Positions 21,633-28,019 of a DNA stretch of 28,019 nt are shown here, one piece after another. The position numbers were made by a program, and so were the translations under genes. The notes below the pieces were generated by a model. The model did not search any database and was not told the DNA's origin. It saw only the letters and a list, made by a program, of their open reading frames with translations. Positions within the stretch are counted from its first letter, which is position 1. Every line of letters starts with the position of its first letter. Source of the DNA: DASXPG01 sp044449445 (lineage in GTDB: Bacteria > Gemmatimonadota > Gemmatimonadetes > Gemmatimonadales > JACORV01). Location: contig JBIOIA010000010.1 of assembly GCA_044449445.1 (NCBI GenBank), positions 1 to 28,019 on the forward strand, given 5' to 3'.

Positions 21633-24071
21633 ATGACACGCCTGCCTGCCCTGCTCCTCGCCCTGACGAGTCTCGCGAGGTCGGCGACCGCCCAGACGCC
21701 GCCGGCCCCATCACAGCGCCCGGCCGTCGGCACCGACATCGCCGCGGCGACAAGCCGGATGGAGAAGCGCGACGGGTTCCTGCCGCTGTACCTCGACGGC
21801 GAGAACGGCAAGCTGCTCGCCGAGCTGCCGCGCGACACCGCGCGCATGCTGGTGTGCACCGAGCTCGCGACCGGCCTCGGCTCCAACCCGATCGGGCTGG
21901 ACCGCGGCGCGAACGGCGGCTGCGACGTCGCGCGCTTCGAACGCAATGGGACACGTGTGCTGGTGGTCTATGAGAACTGGCGCTACCGCTCCTCCGGCAC
22001 CAGCGCCAACGCGCGCACGGTGGCCGAGGCGTTCCCGCCCAGCACCGTCGCGGCGTTGCCGCTGGTGGCCGCCGAGGGCGGCCGGTTACTGGTGGATGCG
22101 ACGGACTACGTGGTGAGAGACTGGATGGACGTCACCGGCACGCTCCAGGCCGCGCAGCAGGGCGCCTACGCGCTCGCGCGCGACCGCTCGTCGGTGTACC
22201 GGCCCTACACGCGCGGCTTTCCGACCAACACCGAGGTGGACGTGGCGCTGACGTTCGCCACCCCGGGCCGTCCGGGCCCCATCGTCTCGCAGATCGCGCC
22301 CGAGGGCACCGCGATCACGCTGCGCGAGCACATGTCGTTCCTGCCGCTGCCCGACGACGCATACCGGCCGCGCGCAGCGGACCCGCGCATCGGCTACTTC
22401 GGCATCACGTTTCACGACTTCGCCCAGCCCATTCAGGCGCCGCTCGAGCAGCGCTGGATCGCGAGACACCGGCTGGAGCGCACCGATCCGTCCAATCCGC
22501 GCTCGCCGGTCAAGGACCCCATCGTCTATTACATCGACCGGGGCATCCCCGAGCCGATCCGCACCGCCACCGTCGAGGGCGCGCGGTTCTGGGAGCAGGC
22601 CTTCGCGCTGGCGGGCCTGCCCGGCGGATTCCGCGTGGAGGATCTGCCCGAAGGCGCCGACCCGATGGATGCGCGCTACAACGTCGTGCAGTGGGAGAAC
22701 CGCAACGAGCGCGGCTGGTCCGTCGGCGGCTCGATCGACGATCCGCGCACCGGCGAGATACTGAAGGGAATGGCGCGGCTCGATTCGCACCGCGCGCGCA
22801 CCGACTACAACCTCTACGCCGGGCTGCTCGGCGCAGACTCGTCGGCCGCGGACACGGCGTTCGTGCTCGCCCGCGTGCGCCAGGTGACGGCGCACGAGAT
22901 CGGCCACACGCTCGGCCTGGCGCACAATTACATCGCGTCCACGTACGAGCGTGGCTCGGTGATGGACTACCCGCCGCCGCGCGTCCGCCTGGGCGCAGGC
23001 GGCGACATCGACATCTCCCGTGCCTACGCGACCGGGCCGGGTGCCTACGACGTGTGGGCGATCCACTGGGGCTACGGGATCTTCCCCCCGGAGCACGAAG
23101 CCGATTCACTGCGGGCCATCATGCAGGACGGCCTCCAGAAGGGCTACCTGTTCCTCTCCGACGGCGACGCGCGGCCCGAGTACGGATCGGACCCGCGCGC
23201 CAACCTGTGGGACGACGCCGCGACGCCGGCGGAGTTCCTGCGGCACCAGATGGCCGTGCGGAGGGTCGCGATCGCGCGGTTCGGCGAGCGCAACATCCGC
23301 CCCGGCGAACCCATCGGCCTGCTCGAGGAGCGCTTCGTGCCGATCTACTTCTGGCACCGCTTCGCGCTGTTCGCGCTCGCCAAGGCGGTCGGAGGAATGG
23401 AATACGCCAACGCGGTCCGCGGCGACGGGCAGCCCGAAACGCGCCCGCTCAGCGCCGCGGCGCAGCGCGCCGCGCTGACGCAGCTGCTGGGAGCGCTCGA
23501 GCCCGCCGAGCTGTCGATCCCGGACACGGTCGTCGCGCTGCTCGGCCCCCGCCCCTTCGGCTACGGGCGCTCGGTCGAGCTGTTCGGCTCCCGCACCCGC
23601 CCGGCCTTCGACGAGCTGGGCGCGGCGCGCACCCTGGCGAGCATGATCGTGGATCTGATCCTGCAGCGCGACCGGGCCGCACGGCTCGCGCAGTTCGCCG
23701 CCCGCGACCCGCACGCGCTCTCGCTCGCCGAGACGATCGACGCGCTGGTTACGCGCACGTGGCAGCCCGATGCGGGCGGCGAGCATCGCGCGGCGCTGTT
23801 GCGCGTGGCGGGACGCGCCGTCGCCGACCGGCTGCTCGACCTCGCCGCGGACCGGGACGCCGCACCCGAGGTGCGGGCGATGGCGGAGTACAAGATGACG
23901 ACGCTGGTGCCGCGGGCGCGGCTGCTCGCGCGCTCGGGGAGCGACGCGGCGCGCGCCCAATGGCAGCAGGTGGCCGGGGATTTCACGCGCTGGCTGGAGC
24001 GCCGGGAGACGCCGCAGCCTTCGCGCGCACTGGTCGCTCCGCCCGGAGATCCCTTCGGTATCGATCCCTGA
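21633..24071 (+). CDS. Large secreted zinc-dependent metalloprotease (DUF5117/DUF4953-like)
   Basis: The 812-residue product has a signal peptide (about 1-20, ending ATAQ) and an N-terminal beta-rich propeptide-like domain (about 35-260). A metzincin-type catalytic domain follows: the zinc motif HEIGHTLGLAHN has ligands H421, H425 and H431 and catalytic E422, and a Met-turn-like SVMDYPPP lies about 20 residues on. A helical C-terminal domain (about 480-790) completes the protein. This arrangement fits the bacterial 'zinc-dependent metalloprotease' proteins carrying DUF5117 and DUF4953. The role is probably extracellular protein degradation; the substrate is unknown. Its TGA abuts the stop of the convergent flavoenzyme gene with no base between. 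Confidence 0.9.
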   Translation: MTRLPALLLALTSLARSATAQTPPAPSQRPAVGTDIAAATSRMEKRDGFLPLYLDGENGKLLAELPRDTARMLVCTELATGLGSNPIGLDRGANGGCDVARFERNGTRVLVVYENWRYRSSGTSANARTVAEAFPPSTVAALPLVAAEGGRLLVDATDYVVRDWMDVTGTLQAAQQGAYALARDRSSVYRPYTRGFPTNTEVDVALTFATPGRPGPIVSQIAPEGTAITLREHMSFLPLPDDAYRPRAADPRIGYFGITFHDFAQPIQAPLEQRWIARHRLERTDPSNPRSPVKDPIVYYIDRGIPEPIRTATVEGARFWEQAFALAGLPGGFRVEDLPEGADPMDARYNVVQWENRNERGWSVGGSIDDPRTGEILKGMARLDSHRARTDYNLYAGLLGADSSAADTAFVLARVRQVTAHEIGHTLGLAHNYIASTYERGSVMDYPPPRVRLGAGGDIDISRAYATGPGAYDVWAIHWGYGIFPPEHEADSLRAIMQDGLQKGYLFLSDGDARPEYGSDPRANLWDDAATPAEFLRHQMAVRRVAIARFGERNIRPGEPIGLLEERFVPIYFWHRFALFALAKAVGGMEYANAVRGDGQPETRPLSAAAQRAALTQLLGALEPAELSIPDTVVALLGPRPFGYGRSVELFGSRTRPAFDELGAARTLASMIVDLILQRDRAARLAQFAARDPHALSLAETIDALVTRTWQPDAGGEHRAALLRVAGRAVADRLLDLAADRDAAPEVRAMAEYKMTTLVPRARLLARSGSDAARAQWQQVAGDFTRWLERRETPQPSRALVAPPGDPFGIDP

Positions 24072-25196
24072 TCAGCGGAACCGGGCGAAGGAAAACGGAG
24101 CGAGGTCGAATCGCGGGATCTTCCCGGCGACGAGATCGGCCAGGATCTCGCCGACGGCCGGCGCGAACTTGAACCCGATCCCCGCGCAGGCGCTCGCCAC
24201 CAGCACCTTCGGATGCTGCGGGTGCCGGTCGATCAGGAAATCGCCGTCGGGCGTGTTGGTGTACAGACACACCGCCGAGCGGACGTGCGGGCCCGCCGCG
24301 CCCGGGATCAGCTTCGCGAGCCGACCGCGCACTTCGTCCACCTCGCCCTTGCTCACATCGCGCACCACGTCATCGACCGTCACGTCCGCGCCGCGGTGAT
24401 GCACCGCGCACTTCAGGACGCCATCGAGCACTGGAAAGCCGTACAGGATGACACCGTCGGCGCCCTCCCACAGGTAGATCGGCATGTCCGACGGCAGGAG
24501 CCCGGTCTCCTCCTTCACCGGCTTGAACCAGTGCTGCACGACGCGCTCCACCCACGCCCGCACCCCGATCTCGTTCAGGATCGGCTTCATCCACGCGCCC
24601 GTCGCGAGAATCAGGTGTGCGCCCGTCTCGCGCCCGCGCCGCGTCTCGACCCAGGCCCCGTTGTCGTCGGAGCCCCACCGCAGCATCGGCTCGTCAAGCC
24701 GCAGATGCGCGCCGTCGGCACGCGCGGCGCCGAGCGACGCCTGCATGCACGCTTCGGGGCGCAGGATGCCGGCGCGCTTCTCGTGCACGCCGACCGCCCC
24801 CCGCTCCGGCGCGAACGCGGGCCAGCGACGCGCGATCTCGTCCGCCGTCAGCTCCTCGCACGGCACGCCGTGCTCGGCGGCGCTGGCGCGCGAGCCGGTC
24901 ACGACCGAGGCCGTCGGGACGCCGAAGTACAGCGCGCCCGTGGGAATCAGCAGGTCCCGCTTCTGGGTCTCGGCCGCGAGCTCGTCCCACAACTCGTACG
25001 CCCGGCGCACCAGCGGCACGTAACGCGGATGCTCGAACGCGGTCTCGCGGATGACGCGCGAGCCGCCGTGGTGGCTCGCGCGATCATGCGGCGGACGGAA
25101 CCGGTCGAGGCCGAGCACGCGCATGCCGGCGCGCGCGCACTGCCATGCCGCGGCGCTGCCGACGGCCCCCAGCCCGGCCACGATCACATCGTACAT
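24072..25196 (-). CDS. Sarcosine oxidase / N-methyltryptophan oxidase-like FAD amine oxidase
   Basis: The 374-residue product belongs to the DAO/MSOX flavoprotein family that oxidises secondary or N-methyl amino acids to imines with H2O2. The FAD-binding GLGAVGSAAAW lies at residues 8-18, followed by the acidic end of strand two (LGLDRFRPPHDRASHHGGSR), a family hallmark. The C-terminal part has CLYTNTPDGDFLIDRHP, where the Cys corresponds to the residue covalently linked to flavin in monomeric sarcosine oxidase, and ends with GIGFKFAPAVGEILADLV. Length matches MSOX/SolA. No signal peptide is seen. ATG 25196 overlaps the RidA stop (TGATG), so the two are probably co-translated. Confidence 0.92.
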   Translation of the reverse strand: MYDVIVAGLGAVGSAAAWQCARAGMRVLGLDRFRPPHDRASHHGGSRVIRETAFEHPRYVPLVRRAYELWDELAAETQKRDLLIPTGALYFGVPTASVVTGSRASAAEHGVPCEELTADEIARRWPAFAPERGAVGVHEKRAGILRPEACMQASLGAARADGAHLRLDEPMLRWGSDDNGAWVETRRGRETGAHLILATGAWMKPILNEIGVRAWVERVVQHWFKPVKEETGLLPSDMPIYLWEGADGVILYGFPVLDGVLKCAVHHRGADVTVDDVVRDVSKGEVDEVRGRLAKLIPGAAGPHVRSAVCLYTNTPDGDFLIDRHPQHPKVLVASACAGIGFKFAPAVGEILADLVAGKIPRFDLAPFSFARFR

Positions 25197-25642
25197 CAGG
25201 CGCCCGTGACGGCCATGCACTCGATCTCGACCCGCGCTCCGAACGCGAGGCCGCTCGCGGCGATCGTCGAACGGGCCGGCGGGTCGGACGGGAAGAACGT
25301 CGCGTAGACCTCGTTCATCGCCGCGTAGTCCGCGATGTCGGCGAGAAACACCGTGCACCTGAGCACCCGGGCGAACGAGCTGCCCGAGGCCTCGAGCACG
25401 CGGCGGATGTTCTCCATCGCCTGGCGCGTCTCGCCCGCGATCCCGCCGGGCGCGAGCTGGCGCGTACCGGGCAGGAAGCCGATCTGGCCCGAGAGGTACA
25501 CGACGTTGCCCGCCCGGACGGCCGGCGAGAACGGCAGGCCCTGGGGCGTGGCCCCGGGAAGCTGGACGACCTGGCGCTCCTGCGCCGCGAGCGGGAGGGC
25601 GGCGAGCAGCGTGAACAGAAGGGCGACGGCGAGCTGGCGCAT
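25196..25642 (-). CDS. RidA-family (YjgF/YER057c) enamine/imine deaminase with signal peptide
   Basis: The 148-residue product has a cleavable-looking signal peptide (MRQLAVALLFTLLAALPLAAQ) and a complete RidA domain (about 30-146). This has FSPAVRAGNVVYLSGQIG, the TRQAMENIRRVLEASGSSFARVLRCTVFLADI helix, and the C-terminal ARSTIAASGLAFGARVEIECMAV. The conserved Arg in ARST is the residue that binds the imine carboxylate in catalytic RidA proteins, so hydrolysis of 2-imino acids is possible. Most RidA proteins are cytoplasmic; this one appears exported. It is translationally coupled to the amine oxidase downstream. ATG 25642 is the only sensible start. Confidence 0.92.
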   Translation of the reverse strand: MRQLAVALLFTLLAALPLAAQERQVVQLPGATPQGLPFSPAVRAGNVVYLSGQIGFLPGTRQLAPGGIAGETRQAMENIRRVLEASGSSFARVLRCTVFLADIADYAAMNEVYATFFPSDPPARSTIAASGLAFGARVEIECMAVTGA

Positions 25643-25708
25643 GGAATCACCTCGATGAACGTGAGATTACTCCGCCAACAATAGCGAGGGCGGCCCCCGA
25701 AACACGAA

Positions 25709-25734
25709 CGCCGCCGACCCGGAAGTCGGCGGCG
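25709..25734 (-). terminator. Rho-independent-like terminator after the desaturase gene
   Basis: A perfect 10-bp stem (CGCCGCCGAC with GTCGGCGGCG) encloses a six-base loop, 25 bases beyond the desaturase stop. On the minus strand it is followed by a T-rich stretch (TTCGTGTTTC). It separates the desaturase transcript from the RidA gene. Confidence 0.7.
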
Positions 25735-25758
25735 CGGGATCGCGCAGGCGTTTCTGCC

Positions 25759-26877
25759 TCAGGCGGCGGCGACCGCGTGACGGATTATGTTCGGGGACTC
25801 CCCGCTGCCGAGCCGGCGCAGCATGCGCAGGTGCGATCGGAGCGCCCCGAAGAACGTCGGGTTCTCGTAATAGGGAATGTTGTGCTTCGCCGCGACCTCG
25901 CGGACGATGTACTGGATCTTCGGGTAGTGCACCGAGCACGTCTTGGGGAACAGGTGGTGCTCGATCTGGAAGTTGAGCCCGCCCACGTACCACGACATCA
26001 GCGGGTTCCTGGTGCAGAAGTTCGCGGTCGTCAGCATTTCGTGGACCATCCAGCCGTTCGGCATCCGGCCCAGCTCGTCGGGCACCGGGTGCGCCGTCTG
26101 CTCGACCACGTGCGCGAGCTGGAAGACCACGCCCAGGATCGTGCCGCCCACCAGGTGCATCGCCAGCCAGCCGATCGCGAACTGCCACAGCGCGATGTGC
26201 AGCACCATCAGCGGCAGCACGATGGACCAGAACACGTAGAACACCTTGGAGAACGCGAGCAGCGCGATCTGGCCCGCCGTGTGCTTCTTGTCGATGTACG
26301 GCCCGATGGTGCGCCGCGTGAAATAATCGAAATCCTTCCAGAACACCCAGTTCAGCGTGGACATGCTGAACGCGAACAGCGCGTAGAAGTGCTGGAACCG
26401 GTGGAACGGCCGGTGCTTCGCGAGCGGCGAGAGCCGGAGCAGCGGCGTGACTTCGAGGTCCTCGTCGATCGGATGGATGTTCGTGTACGTGTGGTGGACC
26501 ACGTTGTGCGTGATCTTCCACATGTACCCGTTCGCGCCCATCAGGTCGAAGCTGAGGCCGAGCGCCGTGTTGATCTTCGGGTTGCTCGAGTACGCCCCGT
26601 GCAGCGCGTCGTGGCTGACGCCGAATCCGATGCCCGCCAATGCGACGCCCATGACGACGCACAGGCCGAGCATCTGCCACGGGCCGAACTGCCGGCTCAG
26701 GATCAGGCCGTAGGGCACCCAGAAGGCGGCGAACAGGATCACGGTCTTCAGGACCATGCCGGCGCTCGCCTTGGTCGAGAGGTGACGGCTCTCGAAATAC
26801 GACGCGACCTTCGCCTTCACCTCTTCGACGAAGGCATCGCAATCGTGGCTGGCGAATGTGACGGCGCGTATGGCCAT
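25759..26877 (-). CDS. Fatty acid desaturase, front-end (delta-6/linoleoyl-CoA desaturase-like)
   Basis: This is a 372-residue membrane di-iron enzyme. All three histidine boxes are present: HDALH at about residue 89, HNVVHH at about 124, and QIEHH at about 304. The Gln in the last box is the mark of front-end desaturases. Hydrophobic segments at about 45-65, 70-90, 205-250 form the membrane part. It lacks an N-terminal cytochrome b5 domain, so electrons must come from a separate ferredoxin or reductase. It would introduce double bases of unsaturation toward the carboxyl end of membrane lipid acyl chains; the exact position is not predictable. GTG 26886 is an alternative start with no better ribosome site. 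The gene has its own terminator and is divergent from the beta-helix gene. Confidence 0.93.
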   Translation of the reverse strand: MAIRAVTFASHDCDAFVEEVKAKVASYFESRHLSTKASAGMVLKTVILFAAFWVPYGLILSRQFGPWQMLGLCVVMGVALAGIGFGVSHDALHGAYSSNPKINTALGLSFDLMGANGYMWKITHNVVHHTYTNIHPIDEDLEVTPLLRLSPLAKHRPFHRFQHFYALFAFSMSTLNWVFWKDFDYFTRRTIGPYIDKKHTAGQIALLAFSKVFYVFWSIVLPLMVLHIALWQFAIGWLAMHLVGGTILGVVFQLAHVVEQTAHPVPDELGRMPNGWMVHEMLTTANFCTRNPLMSWYVGGLNFQIEHHLFPKTCSVHYPKIQYIVREVAAKHNIPYYENPTFFGALRSHLRMLRRLGSGESPNIIRHAVAAA

Positions 26878-26967
26878 GTGGAGCACGCAATCTACGGCGC
26901 CGCAGGGTCCGAAGCCATTCCACGATGATGAAGACTTCCTTCAGTGCTGCACTATCTCATGCCGACC

Positions 26968-27873
26968 ATGGCCGGCTATCATGAAAGCGTGATCCACGCC
27001 CTGCTGCTCGCCGCCCTGGTTCAGCAACCCGCCGTGCGCGCGGCCCGCACCATTCGCGTGCCGCGCGATTTGCCGACGGTGCAGCAGGCAATCGACAGCG
27101 CGAGCGCGGGCGATACGGTGCTGGTCGCGCCCGGCCGCTACGTCGAGAACCTGCGGCTGCGCGGGGAGAACATCGTGCTGGCGAGCGAGTTCATCTTGGC
27201 CCACGACTTCTCGCTGATCGAGCGCACTATCCTGGACGGCTCGCGCCCCAGCCACCCGGACTCGGGCAGCGTGATCACGATCTACAAGTTCGAGGACTCG
27301 ACCACCGTGGTGGAGGGCTTCACGATCACGGGCGGCACGGGCACGGTGTGGTACGACAACAAGGACAAGATCCTGTTCCGCGAGGGTGGCGGCATCCTGG
27401 TGGATCTGGCCGGCCCGACGATCCGCAACAACTACATCACCGGCAACCGCGCCGACTCCGCGCGCGACGGCGTGCTGAGCGCCGGCGGCGGGGGCGTGCG
27501 GGTCGGCTTCGGCGACCCGATCCTCGACCACAACATGATCACCCATAATCGCGGCCGGTATGGTGGCGGGGTCGTGTTGTTCTATGCGGCGGCGACGCTG
27601 CGCGCGAACCTGATCTCGCAGAACGAAGGCGGGGAGGACTTCGGCGGCGCCGGCCTCTGGGCGTGGGGCCAGCTTACCCGGCGGCTGCCGAACACGCTCG
27701 ACAGCAACGTGATAAGCCGCAACGTCGCGCATCCGGCTGACGGCCGTTCGCACTTCCGGCGCACGCCGCAGGCGGGCAAGGGCGGCGGCATGAGCCTGCG
27801 CGACGCGGGCGCGGTGCTGCGCAACAACCTGGTAAGTGGAAACACACCGAACGACACGGAGGAAATCCCCTAG
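26968..27873 (+). CDS. Secreted right-handed parallel beta-helix protein
   Basis: The product has about 301 residues from ATG 26968. It has a hydrophobic signal-like stretch (IHALLLAALVQQPAVRA) and the typical opening of a pectate-lyase-like beta-helix (IRVPRDLPTVQQAIDSASAGDTVLVAPGRYVENL). Successive coils follow with Asn-ladder and Gly motifs (GFTITGGTGT, GPTIRNNYITGN, DPILDHNMITHN, RANLISQNEGG, AVLRNNLVSGN), resembling NosD/CASH repeats. These folds bind or cleave polysaccharides, but no catalytic residues are identifiable. The start is uncertain: GTG 26944, ATG 26959, ATG 26968 and GTG 26989 are in frame without a clear Shine-Dalgarno, and GTG 26989 would start exactly at the signal peptide. 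The gene is short for this family, and the last coil may be incomplete. Confidence 0.82.
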   Translation: MAGYHESVIHALLLAALVQQPAVRAARTIRVPRDLPTVQQAIDSASAGDTVLVAPGRYVENLRLRGENIVLASEFILAHDFSLIERTILDGSRPSHPDSGSVITIYKFEDSTTVVEGFTITGGTGTVWYDNKDKILFREGGGILVDLAGPTIRNNYITGNRADSARDGVLSAGGGGVRVGFGDPILDHNMITHNRGRYGGGVVLFYAAATLRANLISQNEGGEDFGGAGLWAWGQLTRRLPNTLDSNVISRNVAHPADGRSHFRRTPQAGKGGGMSLRDAGAVLRNNLVSGNTPNDTEEIP

Positions 27874-27885
27874 CGGCGGACGCTC

Positions 27886-27917
27886 AGCTTTCGGCGTTCA
27901 ACTTCCGGCTTTCAGTC
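27886..27917. repeat. CTTTCGGCGTT-type dispersed repeat between two convergent genes
   Basis: The stretch AGCTTTCGGCGTTCAACTTCC, followed by GGCTTTCAGTC, spans the end of the partial minus-strand gene. It shares CTTTC(A/G)GCGTT with the repeat inside kgd at 5985-6014. Confidence 0.4.
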
Positions 27918-28019
27918 TCTGCCATTCCGGTTCCTTGTCCATCAGCATCCTGACGAACCAGCACGACGGAACGACCTTGAGATTGTTGTCGCGCGCCCAG
28001 CCCAGCGCGTAGCGCACCA
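27898..28019 (-). CDS. C-terminal end of a small GNAT-like (YjdJ-type) N-acetyltransferase, partial
   Basis: The open frame enters from the right edge and ends at TGA 27900-27898, giving 39 residues (ending EWQRLKAGS). The segment WARDNNLKVVPSCWFVRMLM followed by an acidic 'EPEW' resembles the closing part of the short GCN5-like acetyltransferases of the YjdJ type, whose consensus near the C-terminus is a 'glkvvP.C.yv' strand plus 'hPey'. Most of the protein lies outside the window, so the assignment is tentative. The last residues (RLKAGS) appear to be encoded by dispersed-repeat sequence. The gene is convergent with the beta-helix gene, 24 bases apart. Confidence 0.6.
   Translation of the reverse strand, partial: VRYALGWARDNNLKVVPSCWFVRMLMDKEPEWQRLKAGS

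Noticed and set aside
24213..25307. A 364-codon plus-strand open frame opposite the amine oxidase gene
   Set aside because: The minus-strand protein has full FAD family motifs; the opposite frame shows no domain or ribosome site.

Overview
The window is a densely packed, very GC-rich bacterial segment with no RNA genes, insertion sequences, phage genes or CRISPR. Frequent GTG starts, four-base stop/start overlaps, a fused Kgd-type 2-oxoglutarate enzyme, many secreted proteins with 'AQ' signal-peptide ends, and short dispersed GGGAGCGT-type repeats inside genes all suggest a Gemmatimonadota-like organism. That assignment is an inference from gene style and was not searched.

Layout. Positions 1-1981 (+) hold the end of a membrane protein, a winged-helix regulator, a cis-prenyltransferase (uppS) and a membrane-anchored hypothetical. 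Positions 1974-6182 (-) hold a four-helix membrane protein and the large kgd gene. Position 6277 (+) begins a guanine-deaminase-like gene. From 18948 down to 6853 runs a chain of twelve minus-strand genes, nearly all separated by a few bases or overlapping. In transcription order they are: ATP-grasp ligase, M28 peptidase, RsgA GTPase, secreted alpha/beta hydrolase, MFS exporter, b-type cytochrome, Tat-exported sulfite-oxidase-type molybdoenzyme, three xanthine dehydrogenase subunits (Mo, 2Fe-2S, FAD), a shortened OHCU decarboxylase, and 5-hydroxyisourate hydrolase. After this come a DUF4136-type lipoprotein (+), an Nfu-type Fe-S protein (-), a TPR protein and a large zinc metalloprotease (+), then a sarcosine-oxidase-like flavoenzyme with an exported RidA (-), a front-end fatty acid desaturase (-), a secreted beta-helix protein (+), and the tail of a small GNAT-like gene (-).

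How it fits together. The guanine deaminase, xanthine dehydrogenase, HIU hydrolase and OHCU decarboxylase form a guanine-to-allantoin purine-degradation set. No urate oxidase is present, and the decarboxylase has lost its catalytic middle. Two different molybdenum enzymes share one transcription unit. The most unusual points are: the deleted OHCU decarboxylase; an RsgA whose conserved N-terminus has no ATG, GTG or TTG start and is in frame with the upstream peptidase across a single TAG; and dispersed 8-bp-period repeats that have been taken into three protein-coding genes. There is no gene-free stretch longer than 300 bases.
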